Shown one piece after another: positions 44,757 to 56,035 of a DNA stretch of 64,000 nt. Under the pieces are notes generated by a model. That model saw nothing but the letters and a program-made list of their open reading frames with translations, did not search any database and was not told the origin of the DNA. A program made the translations under genes and the position numbers. Position 1 is the stretch's first letter, and the number at the start of each line of letters is the position of its first letter. The DNA is from Ariolimax columbianus (lineage: Eukaryota; Mollusca; Gastropoda; Stylommatophora; Arionidae): positions 77,425,090 through 77,489,089 of the forward strand of contig JAVGWX010000004.1 of NCBI GenBank assembly GCA_036924085.1. The letters are read 5' to 3'.

Positions 44757-45570
44757 TTCCAACTCAGCATGGCACAGAGCTGGTTGTGTTCAACTCAGCA
44801 TTGCACAGAGCTGGGTGTGTGCAACTCAGCATGGCACAGAGCTGGCCATGTTCAACTCAGCATTGCACAGAGTTGGCCGTGTCTAACTCAGTATTGCACA
44901 GAGCTGGGTGTGTCCATCTCAGCATTGCACAAAGCTGGCCGTGTCTAACTCAGTATTGCACAGAGCTGGGTGTGTTCAACTCAGCATGGCACAGAGCTGG
45001 CCATGTTCAACTCAGCATTGCACAGAGTTGGCCGTATCTAACTCAGTATTGCACAGAGCTGGGTGTGTCCATCTCAGCATTGCACAGAGCTGGCCGTGTC
45101 TAACTCAGCATGGCACAGAGCGGGCCGTGTTCAACTCAGCATGGCACAGAGCTGGCCGTGTTCAACTCAGCATGGCACAGAGCTGCGTGTGTTCAACTCA
45201 GCATTGCACAGAGCTGGCTGTGTTCAACTCAGCATTGCACAGAGCTGGCTGTGTCCAACTCAGCATTGCACAGAACTGGCTGTATCCAACTCAGCATTAC
45301 ACAGAGCTGGGTGTGTCCAACTCAGCATGGCACAGAGCTGGCTGTGTCCAACTCAGCATGGCACAGAACTGGCTGTATCCAACTCAGCATTGCACAGAAC
45401 TGGCTGTGTCCAACTCAGCATTGCACAGAAATGGCTGTATCCAACTCAGCATTACACAGAGCTGGGTGTGTCCAACTCAGCATGGCACAGAGCTGGCCGT
45501 GTCCAATTCAGCATGGCACAGAGCTGGCCGTGTCCAACTCAGCATGGCACAGAGCTGGTTGTGTCCAGCT
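44755..45570. repeat. 31-bp minisatellite (gcattgcacagagctgg-)
   Basis: About 26 copies of tccaactcagcattgcacag plus agctggctgtg are present. All three plus frames stay open and give cyclic Cys/Trp/Gln/Ser peptides; these are by-products, since frames without stops arise automatically in such arrays. Blocks of variants (gggtgtg, gccgtg, gctgtat) recur, showing multi-unit duplication. Confidence 0.96.
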
Positions 45571-45649
45571 GAGAAAGAAAGCCACGGAAACCCCAGCATT
45601 ATTAACTAGAATCCCCCAGAGGTAATTGTTCAGGGAAGCTGAATGCTTA

Positions 45650-46490
45650 TAATAAAGAGGAGGAGGACAAGAAGAGGAACAAGAGAAAGAAGAGTAAGAA
45701 GAAGAGGAGGAGGATTAATATGAGCGGGGGGAAACAGGGAAAGGAAAAAAAGGAAGAAGAAGAAAAGAAAGAAGAAGAAAAGAAAGAAGAAGAGGAAGAA
45801 GATGAAGAGGAGAAGAGGAAGAGAAGAAGAGGAATAGAGGAAGAGAAGAAGAGGAATAGAGGAAGAGAAATAGAGGAAGAAGAAGAGAAGAAGAGGAAGA
45901 GAAGGCAGAGAAGAAAAGAGGAATAGAAGAAGTGGAAGAAGAAGAGAAGGAAGAGAAGAAGAAGAGTAAGAAGAGGAAGAGAGGAAGAGAAAGAAAAAAA
46001 GGCAGAAGAGGAAGAGGACCAAAAAGAAGAAAAGGTAGAGGAGAAAGAAGAGGATGAGGAAGAGGATGAGAAGAAAGAGCAAGAAAAGGAAGAGGAAGAA
46101 AAAAAAGAAAAAGGATAGGGGAAAAAATAGGAGAGAGGAAAATAATTATGAGAAAGGATGACGAAGAAGATGAGTAAGAGGATGATGAGGTAGGAGATGA
46201 TGAGAATGATGATGATCCAGACAGAGGAAGAGGATGATCAAGAGAAAGAGGATGATCAAGAGAAAGAGGATGATCAGGAGAAGGAAAAAGAAAATAAGAG
46301 GAAGATAAAGAACAGGAAGAGGAAGATGAAAAAGAAGAATAGGAAGAAGAAAATGAAGAAGAACAGGCGGAAGAAGAACAGGCGGAAGAAGAACAGGCGG
46401 AAGAAGAACAGGCGGAAGAAGAACAGGCGGAAGAAGAACAGAAAGGAGGAAAAAGAGCAAGAAGAGAAAGAAGAATAAGAAGGTGAAAAC
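45650..46490. repeat. polypurine (GA-rich) tract
   Basis: Some 840 bp of plus strand is almost entirely A and G. Simple repeats (gaagaggaagag), a 15-bp run at 46,360-46,440 (gaacaggcggaagaa, about six copies) and an 18-bp run near 46,225 (gaggatgatcaagagaaa) lie within it. The host transcript would carry the pyrimidine strand. Confidence 0.95.
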
Positions 46491-46639
46491 AGATTTGGCT
46501 ATTCCTAATCATTTCTCGATTTCTATTGCGCTTCTCCCATTTTCCGTAATGTTTTCCAGATCGGAGAAGCTTCGGACCTGTTTCAGTATTACATCATCTG
46601 TATTTATCTGTAGAGTAATTATTTTTTAGTCCAATTATT

Positions 46640-47260
46640 ATATTTTTATTCTTTTACCACACGCCAGCTGCCCATAGAGAATATCTTTGGGAATGCGACC
46701 GTCTTCCATGTGACGAACATGACCAATCCAACGCAGCCCTCGTTGGCGAAGGAGGGTGTATATACTTGAAAGACAGGTGCAAGAATACACCTCTGCATTT
46801 GTCACCCTGTCTCTCCATGAGACTCCAAGGATGGATATCAGGCACTGTAGATGAAAGGTGTTGAGCCTATGCTCTTGTTTTTGCATAGATTGTCCATGTT
46901 TCGCTGACATATAGAAGCAGACTGACAACGCAGGCACTGTAAACCATGGCTTTGGTCTTAGCTATTAGTTTTGGGTGTTGAGACGAGAAAATATAGCATT
47001 AAGGCCATTTCAGTTTTCTAGACCAGATATTGTTTGCTAGCAAATTTCGCTCAACATCCAGCTCCTTTAAGATATCTGCATTTTACCTTTTTGCTATCCA
47101 TGGTATTTTGAGCACTTTCTTGTAGCCGTTTAGTTCAAAAGAATCATCCTTTTCTTAGGTGTTTGTATGGTGGTCCACATTTCACATCCGTACATTGCCA
47201 CTGAGAAGATGCAAGTTCGCCGGATTTTAATTTTCTTCATTTTATTAGTGTTGTGCCATA
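46640..47260 (-). mobile_element. LINE RT C-terminal relics
   Basis: The minus strand at 46,937-46,640 reads RLNTFHLQCLISILGVSWRD, RVTNAEV, LLRQRGLRWIGHVRHMEDGR and PKDILYGQLACGKR. This is the typical C-terminus of a LINE endonuclease-reverse transcriptase. Positions 47,000-47,250 carry a second relic related to 12.3-12.5 kb. Confidence 0.82.
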
Positions 47261-47824
47261 AGTTTCTCTATGCATAGAACTGAATTTTGCTCTTTACTCG
47301 AATTACCAATTCATGTAGTTGTTGTTGCCTTTCAGCCAACAGACAGAATTGTGGCATCTGAGAATATTAATACTCCGACATTTCCTAAATATCAGTGTTT
47401 CCCAATCTTTTTAGACCTGCGGACCGCTAACAGTGGGAAACATTTTTCATGGACTGGCAAAAATGTGAAGAAAGTTAAGTTTTTGTCATTTGGCCTTTGT
47501 TTTTTGGTCTCCATCTTGTATGGATTAAAAACGTGTATCAATTTTCGAATGACATCATTTATATATTGAGATATTTGCAAGCATCTTTCCCAAACCTCCT
47601 CTGATAAACAAACACGCCACATATAGGTCGCTCTTGTGCTCCAAAAGTATGGATACTTGTGTTGCTTACGTAATTTCAGTTTAAAAATTAGCCTGTCAGA
47701 GCTTAGATAACATCAAGCTGATCTCTACAGTCTGTGACTTAAACCGCAAATTCTTTTTGCGGACTGGCAGGACATTTCTGCGGACTGGTTACTGGTTCGG
47801 TGATTGGGAAACACTGCTCTATAT

Positions 47825-48238
47825 GTCGAAAAACGTACAGTGTAACTGTTAGAACAGACAAACTGACAGTAAGCCTACTTTTTAAACTGTGTAACTGTTA
47901 GAACAGACAAACTGACAGTAAGCCTACTTTTTAAACTGTGTAACTGTTAGAACAGACAAACTGATAGTAAGCCTACTTTTTAAACTGTGTAACACTTAAA
48001 ACAGACAAACTGACAATAAGCATACCTTTCAAACTGTGTAACTGTTAAAACAGACAAACTGACAGTAAGCCTACTTTTCAAACTGTGTAACTGTTAAAAC
48101 AGACAAACTGACAGTAAGCCTACTTTTCAAACTGTGTAACTGTTAAAACAGACAAACTGACAGTAAGCCTACTTTTCAAACTGTGTAACTGTTAAAACAG
48201 ACAAACTGACAGTAGGCCTACTTTTCAAATTTATTTTT
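47825..48238. repeat. 49-bp minisatellite
   Basis: About eight copies of aactgtgtaactgttaaaac, agacaaactgacagtaagcc and tacttttc occur. The right five units (ttaaaac, ttttc) differ from the left ones (ttagaac, tttttt), giving two sub-blocks. It lies about 110 bp past the donor of the LMLANEEK exon. Confidence 0.95.
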
Positions 48239-48350
48239 CCATCTATATTCTGTGAGCAAAGCCTGCCATGTCTTAAAGTGCCAGTTTGCTCCCAATGGTT
48301 AGTGAGCATTCTTGTGTATAAAGACTTAACATTAAAATGCTGATACAAAC

Positions 48351-48412
48351 CTTTTCTTCATTTGCCAACATCAAAGTGTCCACAGCTCTCTTTAATTTCT
48401 CCACCTCTGTGT
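48351..48412 (-). CDS. PPFIBP: liprin-beta exon: coiled coil, LMLANEEK segment
   Basis: This short exon is 62 nt, phase 1 in and 0 out, with acceptor ttttcag and donor AAG|gtttgt. The split codon gives Asp, then TEVEKLKRAVDTLMLANEEK. Vertebrate liprin-beta has KMKKAVESLMAANEEK at the same place, so identification is secure despite the size. It sits just upstream (in gene order) of the 49-bp array at 47.8-48.2 kb. Confidence 0.92.
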
Positions 48413-48519
48413 CTGAAAATATCAATCATTTACAATTAGTTATTTGTATAGTGGTTCTATATAAAAATGTTTTGTACATTGCAAGAAATAACAGCCAAAT
48501 TGTAATGCAATCTACATTC

Positions 48520-50600
48520 ACTACTACTACTAACTGCTGTCGCCACCACCACCACCGCTACTGATACTACTTCTATAGCCATACTACTAGTATAGCCCGA
48601 ACTACTACTACTACACTCATGCTACTGATACTAAAACTACTATAGCCCTACTACTATTACCACAGATGCTAACAATGATACTGCAACTACTAATACTGCT
48701 TCTACTACTACTAAAACTACTGCTGCTGCGGCTACTACAAATACTACTATTACAGCTTCTACTACTATTAATGCTACTACTACTATTATATATACTACCC
48801 AACACTAACACAAATACTACCACTTCAACTACCCCTAAAACTACCACTACAATCACTCCTAATACTACCACTCCAACCACCCCTAATGCTAATACTACCA
48901 CTCCAACCACCCCTAATACTACCACTCCAACCACCCCTAATACTAAAACTACCACTCCAACCACCCCTAATACTACCACTCCAACCACCCCTAATACTAA
49001 AACTACCACTCCAACCACCCCTAAAACTACCACTCCAACCACCCCTAATACTACCACTCCAACCACCCCTAATCCTAAAACTACCACTCCAACCACCCCT
49101 AATACTACCCCTCCAACCACCCCTAATACTACCCCTCCAACCACCCCTAATGCTAATACTACCACTACAACCACCCCTAATACTACCACTACAACCACCT
49201 CTAATACTACCACTCCAACCACCCCTAATACTACCACTACAACCACCTCTAATACTACCACTACAACCATCCCTAATACTACCACTTCAACCACCTCTAA
49301 TACTACCACTCCAACCACCCCTAATACTACCACTACAACCACCTCTAATACTACCACTTCAACCACCCCTAATACTAATACTACCACTTCAACCACCCCT
49401 AATACTAATACTACCACTCCAACCACCCCTAATACTAAAACTACCACTCCAACCACCCCTAATACTAATACTACCACTCCAACCACCCCTAAAACTAATA
49501 CTACCACTTCAACCACCCCTAATACTAATACTACCACTTCAACCACCCCTAATACTACCACTACAACAACCCCTAATACTAAGACTACCACTCCCACCAC
49601 CCCTAATACTAAAACTACCACTACAGCCACCCCTAATACTAACACTACAACCACCCCTAATACTACCACTACAACCACCCCTAATACTACCACTACAACC
49701 ACCCCTAATACTAAAACTACCACTTCAACCCCCTAAACGCTAATACTACTACTCCAACCACCCCTAATACTGCCACTCCAACCACCACTAATACTACCGC
49801 TAAAACCACCCCTAATACTGCCACTCTAACCACACCTAATACTAATACTACCACTCCAACCACCCCTAATACTAAAACTACCACTTCAACCACCTAATTG
49901 CTAATACTACTACTCCAACCACCACTAATACTACGCTCCAACCACCTCTAATGGTAATACTACCACTCCAACCATCCCTAATGCAAATCATACCACTACA
50001 ACCACCACTAATACTACCACTACAACCACTTTTAATACTACCACTACAACCACCACTAATACTACCACTACAACCACCCCTATTACTACCACTACAACCA
50101 CCACTAATACTACCACTACAACCACCCCCAATACTACCACTCCAACCACCACTAATACTACCACTACAACCACCCCTAATACTACCACTCCAACCACCAC
50201 TAATACTACCACTACAACCACCACTAATACTACCACTACAACCACCCCTAATATTACCACTACAACCACCCCTAATACTACCACTACAACCACCCCTAAT
50301 GCTACCACTACAACCACCCCTAATACTACCACTACAACCACCACTAATACTGTCACTACAATCACCACTATTACTACCACTACAACCACCCCTAATACTA
50401 CCACTCCAACCACCACTAATACTGCCACTACAACCACCCCTAATAGTGCCCCTACAATCATCACTAATACTACCACTCCAACCACCCCTATTACTACCAC
50501 TCCAACCACCACTATTACTACCACTACAACAACCCCTAATACTACCACTACAACCACCCCTAATGCTAATATTACCACTACAACCCTCACTAATACTATG
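48520..50600. repeat. 2-kb CTA/CCA-rich tandem region
   Basis: Interlocked triplet-based units (aatactaccactacaaccac, ccctaatactaaaactacca) start from (cta)n-like sequence at 48,520. The plus strand has almost no G. Because units are multiples of three, long open frames exist on both strands (TTTPTTPN, LPLQPPLI and minus VVVLGVVG) and are not genes. The host transcript would carry the G-rich strand with GGGG runs. Confidence 0.95.
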
Positions 50601-50744
50601 GACCTTTGGTATACATCTTTTTTCTGTGCCTTTTTTGCTGTTGCGGTGTCCACATAATGTAACAAATTTTTTTTTTTCTGTTGCAAATCCTGAGTGTCTG
50701 CATGGTATTTTTCAACCATTAGCTTTGGGGTGGGCTTCATCATA

Positions 50745-52085
50745 AGGGTGAAGAGAGGTTTGGTACAGACTTCTTCATGTGGCTAACAGTTTTGGTGGAG
50801 GCCTTTTGGGGTCAAAGAGCTTTAGTACAGACTTCTTCATGTGGCTAACAGTTTTGGTGGAGGCCTTTTGGGGTCAAAAAACTTCAGTACGGACTTCTTC
50901 ATGTGGCTAACAGTTTTGGTGGAGGCCTTTTGGGGTCAAAGAACTTTGGTACAGACTTCTTCATGTGGCTAACAGTTTTGGTGGAGGCCTTTTGGGGGTC
51001 AAAGAACTTTAGTACGGACTTCTTCATGTGGCTAACATTTTTGGTGGAAGCTTTTTGGGGTCAAAGAACTTTGGTACAGACTTCTTCATGTGGCTAACAG
51101 TTTTGGTGGAGGCCTTTTGGGGTCAAAGAACTTTAGTACGGACTTCTTCATGTGATTAACAGTTTTGGTGGAGGCCTTTTGGGGTCAAAGAACTTTAGTA
51201 CGGACTTCTTCATGTGGCTAACATTTTTGGTGGAAGCTTTTTGGGATCAAAGAACTTTGGTATGGACTTCTTCATGTGGCTAACAGTTTTGGTGGAGGCC
51301 TTTTGGAGTCAAAGAACTTTGGTACAGACTTCTTCATGTAGCTAACAGTTTTGGTGGAGGCCTTTTGGGGTCAAAGAACTTTAGTACGGACTTTTTCATG
51401 AGGCTAACAGTTTTGGTGGAGGCCTTTTGGGGTCAAAGAACTTTGGTTCAGACTTCTTCATGTGGCTAACAGTTTTGGTGGAGGCCTTTTGGGGTCAAAG
51501 AACTTTAGTACGGACTTCTTCATGTGGTTAACAGTTTTGGTGGAGGCCTTTTGGGGTCAAAGAACTTTAGTACGGACTTCTTCATGTGGCTAACATTTTT
51601 GGTGGAAGCTTTTTGGGGTCAAAGAACTTTGGTACGGACTTCTTCATGTGGCTAACAGTTTTGGTGGAGGCCTTTTGGGGTCAAAGAACTTTGGTTCAGA
51701 CTTCTTCATGTGGCTAACAGTTTTGGTGGAGGCCTTTTGGGGTCAAAGAACTTTAGTACGGACTTCTTCATGTGGTTAACAGTTTTGGTGGAGGCCTTTT
51801 GGGGTCAAAGAACTTTAGTACGGACTTCTTCATGTGGCTAACATTTTTGGTGGAAGCTTTTTGGGGTCAAAGAACTTTGGTACGGACTTCTTCATGTGGC
51901 TAACAGTTTTGGTGGAGGCCTTTTGGGGTCAAAGAACTTTGGTACAGACTTCTTCATGTAGCTAACAGTTTTGGTGGAGGCCTTTTGGGGTCAAAGAACT
52001 TTAGTACGGACTTCTTCATGTGGCTAACAGTTTTGGTGGAGGCCTTTTGGGGTCAAAGAACTTTAGTACGGACTTCTTCAAAGTG
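50745..52085. repeat. 62-bp minisatellite with multi-unit periodicity
   Basis: About 21-22 copies of ggggtcaaagaactttagta, cggacttcttcatgtggcta and acagttttggtggaggcctt occur. A variant unit with acatttttggtggaagcttt sits near 51,030, 51,222, 51,594 and 51,842, at spacings of about 3, 6 and 4 units. Two consecutive blocks near 51,443 and 51,691 are almost identical over four units. Confidence 0.96.
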
Positions 52086-52425
52086 GCAAAAAGTTTTGGT
52101 GTAGACTTTCAGGCGGCAAAAGGTTTTGGTGTAGACATAAGCAGAGAACAAAGAGTTTTGGTATTGACCTCTGCAGGGAAGAAATAATTTTGGTGTAGAC
52201 CTCTGCAGAGAACAAAAGGTTTTGGTGTTGACCTCTGCAGGGAACAAAAGGTTTTGGTGTTGACCTCTGCAGGGAACAAAGAGTTTTGGTGTAGTCCTCT
52301 GCAGGGAACAAAGAGTTTTCGTGTAGACCTTGGTAGGGAACAAAGAGTTTTTGTGTAGACCTTGGTAGGGAACAAAGAGTTTTGGTGTAGACCTTGGTAG
52401 GGAACAAAGAGTTTTGGTGCATCAT
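52085..52425. repeat. 31-33 bp minisatellite (gggaacaaagagttttggtg-)
   Basis: About ten units contain agttttggtgtagacct and gcagggaacaaag or tagggaacaaag. It directly continues from the 62-bp array, and the two share the core agttttggtg, so one may derive from the other. Confidence 0.92.
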
Positions 52426-52673
52426 TCTTAAAAAAATCATAATCTTGCAGCTCGATGTGAAGCATTATGTTCAAGAACAAATCTGATGTTTTCTGTAGCT
52501 AAAAACTGTGTTCTTCAGATAGTGTAGCAAACCCCATGACCAACCCTCCACAGTGACCTTGTATCACATGCCTGGCAGGTTAAAGTGTGATTATTCTATG
52601 CTTCTCATTGAGCCCCTGGTATGACATCGAGGGAGGGATTGCGGCTATTGCTTAAACCATCTCAGACACTGAC

Positions 52674-52779
52674 CTCCTGAATCCATGGGCAATGTCCCAT
52701 TCCTGCCAAGCCTCAGCCTCAGCTCAGAGTTCTCTGTGTCTCTCACCAGCAGTTTGGCCTCCAGTTCTGTGACCTGTCT
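52674..52779 (-). CDS. PPFIBP: liprin-beta exon: coiled coil, TELEAKLL segment
   Basis: This exon is 106 nt, phase 0 in and 1 out, with acceptor cctttcag and donor GAG|gtcagt. It encodes RQVTELEAKLLVRDTENSEL and then a Gly/Asn/Pro-containing break (RNGTLPMDSG). It matches the liprin-beta coiled coil around EQLEEKESEVKRLQ. The codons continue in frame from the exon at 53,881. The vertebrate residues that normally lie between the two are missing here, either through a shorter invertebrate form or an exon I did not find in the 1.1 kb intron. Confidence 0.85.
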
Positions 52780-52819
52780 CTGAAAGGATTTAACATGAAA
52801 TAATGTGAAGACAAAAGTG

Positions 52820-53165
52820 TGGTTAGTACAATATCACATACTGCCAGTGCGGACAGAGAGGTCCCAGTGGAGGCTCCCCCTGGAGACCAGACTTCGTAAT
52901 TACTCCTTCTGCATCGTACCCATCCTCCTGTACGACTCCGAAACCTGGAATCTAGTGCAGCCGAACCTACAGCGCCTTTGGGCCTTCCACCAGAGGCGCA
53001 TTCTCGGGATCCACTGGCACGACCTGATTTTCAACAGTGAAGTAGTTCAACATACTCAGCTTGCAGGCATTGCCTCAACGACTGATTGTCGTCGTCTCTC
53101 CTTCTTCGGTCACGTCGTCCGCCTCCCAGTGAAGTCCAAGCCCACGAGTTGCTCTGACTGACTGT
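52820..53165 (+). mobile_element. LINE RT C-terminal relic
   Basis: The plus strand reads LLYDSETWNLVQPNLQRLWA, FHQRRILGIHWHDLIFNSEV and RLSFFGHVVRLP, the standard LINE C-terminal pattern (YGSETW, RILGI-W-D, FGHV-R). It lies within the intron between the first two coiled-coil exons. Confidence 0.85.
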
Positions 53166-53346
53166 AGGGGCGAGTGACGGAAAAAGGCAGTGCTGATTCT
53201 GGAGTCGTTCTAGGGGCCGCCATCGTAATACAGATCGTCACCTAACCAACAGAACAGCAGGCCGCCTGGGACACGGCCATCAGACGTGGTCATGGACATG
53301 GTCATTCAACACAATGTGCAATAGTCGCCTAGGTGTACTAAGAATT

Positions 53347-53706
53347 CTTCTTCTTCTTCTTCGTTCGTTCTCAATCTCCCACTACCAAACCCTGAAAGGG
53401 CTTAAGTAGCAGAATGTAGTCCAGAGAACGGAATGCGTTGTGTCGTAGTTTACAGCTTGGCTGCGATATTTGCACCTTTCGGTCCAACACATCCGACTTC
53501 AGCAAGAATTTTTTTAGCACCGGGTTAGCATTCCCTCTTCGACCCCTTCTCCTTAGACAGTCTACTCTGCTGCAGCCTGTTATCCAGGATCACCGGGTGG
53601 AGGTGTAGAAGGGTCTTGGCAGCTATGGTTCGCTGGCCCTGACGCTAGCAGTCAGCTATGGGTCGCTAACCACTGCAGCTCATGTGCTGCTCAGCATCTT
53701 GATCCC
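53347..53706 (-). mobile_element. SINE-like family C element with target duplication
   Basis: It is about 360 bp, flanked by GTACTAAGAATT and GTACTATGAATT. The (gaa)n tail on the minus strand marks the 3' end. It is the closest relative of the 38.7 kb copy (cggaatgcgttgtgtcgtag, cagcatcttgatcccgt). Confidence 0.9.
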
Positions 53707-53880
53707 GTACTATGAATTGATTGACTGCTTCGCAATTTCATTTCTTAAGAGGTAAGTGATTTTATGTCTTGGGTATAGTGACACAATCTCACCCCCCACA
53801 CCCCCCCCCCCAACACCACACCCCCACCCAAACAAACAAGGACAATGTCATAACACCAGCACTAAGCAGCTGATGCCTAC

Positions 53881-54012
53881 CTGAACTGCTCGGCATCTCT
53901 CATCCAACTCTCGCCTGTCCTTCTCCGCAGATGCCAGCCTCATTTTGAGGTGCGAGATTTCAGCCATCAGGTCGAGCTTGTGATGCTCTAGGCTGGACCG
54001 AGTCAGAAGTTC
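53881..54012 (-). CDS. PPFIBP: liprin-beta exon: coiled coil, ELLTRSSLE segment
   Basis: This exon is 132 nt, 44 codons, phase 0 in and 0 out. The acceptor is cccatag and the donor CAG|gtaggc. It encodes a charged helix containing KLDLMAEISHLKMRL, which corresponds closely to KLDLMAEVSNLKLKL of vertebrate liprin-beta. This is part of the N-terminal coiled coil used for dimerisation and liprin partner binding. It is the most upstream exon I could recognise. The 30-bp array at 54.1-54.8 kb lies in the intron just upstream. Confidence 0.93.
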
Positions 54013-54117
54013 CTATGGGAATAAGAGGCAGAAACCACTAATGATTTGATGTCCCCATATAACCAAAAGGACCCTGTATGTGGTTGAAAGTGGGGTGGGT
54101 CACAGCAAGGTGGATCA

Positions 54118-54755
54118 CATCTTACAGAACAACAAAAAAGTAGAAAGAATCTTACAGAACAACAAAAAGTAGACAGGATCTTACAGAACAACAAAAACGT
54201 AGACATCTTACATAACAACAAAAAAGTAGAAAGAATCTTACAGAACAACAAAAAAGTAGAAAGAATCTTACAGAACAACAAAAACCTATACATCTTACAG
54301 AACAAAAACCTAGACATCTTACAGAACAACAAAAAAGTAACAAAAACCTAGACAGAATCTTACAGAACAACAAAAACGTAGACAGGATCTTACAGAACAA
54401 CAAAAACCTAGACATCTTACAGAACAACAAAAAAGTAGCCAGGATCTTACAGAACAACAAAAAAGTAGACATGATCTTACTGAACAACAGAAACGTAGAT
54501 GTAATCTTACAGAACAACAAAAACCTAGACAGAATCTTACAGAACAACAAAAACCTAGACATCTTACAGAACAACAAAAACCTAGACATCTTACAGAACA
54601 ACAAAAACGTAGACAGAATCTTACAGAACAACAAAAACGTAGACATAATCTTACAGAACAACAAAAACGTAGACATAATCTTACAGAACAACAAAAACGT
54701 AGAAAGAATCTTACTGAACAACAGAAACGTAGTTGTAATCTTTCAGAACAAAAAA
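54118..54755. repeat. 30-bp minisatellite (acagaacaacaaaaacgtag-)
   Basis: About 22 units alternate between a 30-bp form (acataatctt end) and a 24-27 bp form (acatctt end). The plus frame encodes ILQNNKNVD repeats and the minus frame LLFCKI repeats. I regard both as by-products. Confidence 0.95.
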
Positions 54756-54849
54756 CCATCTATATTGTTAACAGACAAAAGACACTGCAGGTGAAAGTGA
54801 GTATCTAGGTGGCATAATGAATCAACGGAAACATAATCCATCAATCCAT

Positions 54850-55235
54850 TAGGTCACCATAGAAGATTGCCCACCTATCGCCTAGGTCACCAAGAAGATT
54901 GCCAACCTAGATCACCAAATAGAGTGCCCACCTATCACCTAGATCACCAAATAGAGTGCCCACCTATCACCTAGATCACCAAATAGAGTGCCCACCTATC
55001 ACCTAGATCACCAAATAGAGTGCCCACCTATCACCAAATAGAGTGCCCACCTATCACCTAGATCACCAAATAGAGTGCCCACCCATCACCTAAGCCACCA
55101 AGAAGATTGCTCACCTATCACCTAGGTCAACATAAAATTGCCCGCCTATCATATAGGTTATCATAAATTTGCCCACCTATCACCTAGGTCAACAAGAAAA
55201 TCTACCTTTCACCTAGGCCCTATCACTAAAAAATC
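54850..55235. repeat. 32-bp minisatellite
   Basis: About ten units contain cacctagatcaccaaataga and gtgcccacctat. The outer units are diverged and the central five nearly identical. Confidence 0.92.
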
Positions 55236-56035
55236 GTCCACTTATCAAGTAGTGTCCCCAGAAAGTGCTTGTCCATTTATGACCAAAGTAACACAACAAA
55301 GTTCCGTTATTGAATCCACTGTGGAATGTGGCGTTTCAAGAGGATTTTCCCGGTAGGATATGTCTAGGTTCAGACCCACAAAAAAACCTTGCGCCGAAAA
55401 GGGAAGAGTGCAATTGTATGATAAGATTAATAACGTGGAAATGTTGTGAAGAACCAATCAATTTATACATTGGGGACGCCAAGAAAACGCTGGCATTCGA
55501 CAGGACACACTTTACGAAAATCACCTGACAGCATTACCAGACAGATTCTGTTCTGGAATCACTGGGGTAATAAATAAAAGAGGGAGATCTATACGTACAT
55601 GATGGAGACAGAGGGGGTGGGAGGGGAGGTGGATGGGTAGGGAAGGGTGAATGGGCGGGTGTCTTGGCCAGTATATTTTATCTGACCTTGACTAACGTAG
55701 TATGGTCAGCACGTTTTGTCTGACCAAACGTTATTCTCCTTTTCCCAGACAGAGTAAACAGCTTGTTTCCAGAGAGAACTGCTTGGAAGTGAGGCGGGGC
55801 TCTGACCAGTATATTTCACGTGCCCCTATTAACATAGTCTAGTCAGTATGTTTTGCCTGACCTTGACTAACAGTCTGGTCAGTATCTTTTGCCTGACCGG
55901 AAGTAAGTTTCCTCTCTCCTGGACATAAAGAGAAATGAAACAGATGGCAGTGCAGGAAGACTAGCTGTGCATGTTAAAGACCCGTGCTCCACAGGGGGTT
56001 CTGATGTCTCGATGATGAGTTAGTATCTTATCGTG
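55236..56035. other. intron or upstream sequence without a gene
   Basis: No exon is seen. Positions 55,660-55,900 hold four loosely spaced copies of a motif like tggtcagtatgttttgcctg, also seen near 1,325 and 3,900 and, inverted, at 56,070. It appears to be the outer part of family D elements. Confidence 0.4.

Larger units (their letters stand above)
2495..54012 (-). other. PPFIBP: liprin-beta gene (partial, 14 exons seen)
   Basis: Fourteen minus-strand exons, each with AG acceptor and GT donor (one GC), join in compatible phase to 612 codons without a stop. In order they give a coiled-coil tract, a Ser-rich linker, a basic linker with the SAPNL motif, three SAM domains, and a C-terminal segment with LFGHKR and ICPLEL. 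This order and wording are those of liprin-beta, a cytoplasmic scaffold that pairs with liprin-alpha at cell-edge, synaptic and adhesion sites. The beta assignment rests on the second and third SAM domains (RWLDDIGLPQYK, EYAPNLRGSGVHG, LEPRFN). The first exon seen starts with an acceptor, so the protein begins upstream. The final vertebrate-like motif (IGAFSEGINNLT) is not in the window, so the 3' end is also missing. Relative to human liprin-beta-1 as I remember it, about 70 residues of coiled coil between the first two exons are absent or unfound. Confidence 0.93.

Noticed and set aside
44754..45625. Overlapping open frames (up to 233 codons) encoding Cys/Trp-rich repeats
   Set aside because: All three plus frames cycle through the same 31-bp units. 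This is the expected by-product of an array without stop codons.
45715..46512. 265-codon minus-strand Ser/Leu/Phe-rich frame that looks like a membrane protein
   Set aside because: It is translation of a polypyrimidine strand, which always gives S, L, F and P codons. It is not evidence of membrane segments.
48617..50745. Open frames of 250-370 codons on both strands in the CTA-rich region
   Set aside because: Triplet-based low-complexity sequence is open in many frames at once. There is no globular segment or splice-bounded exon.
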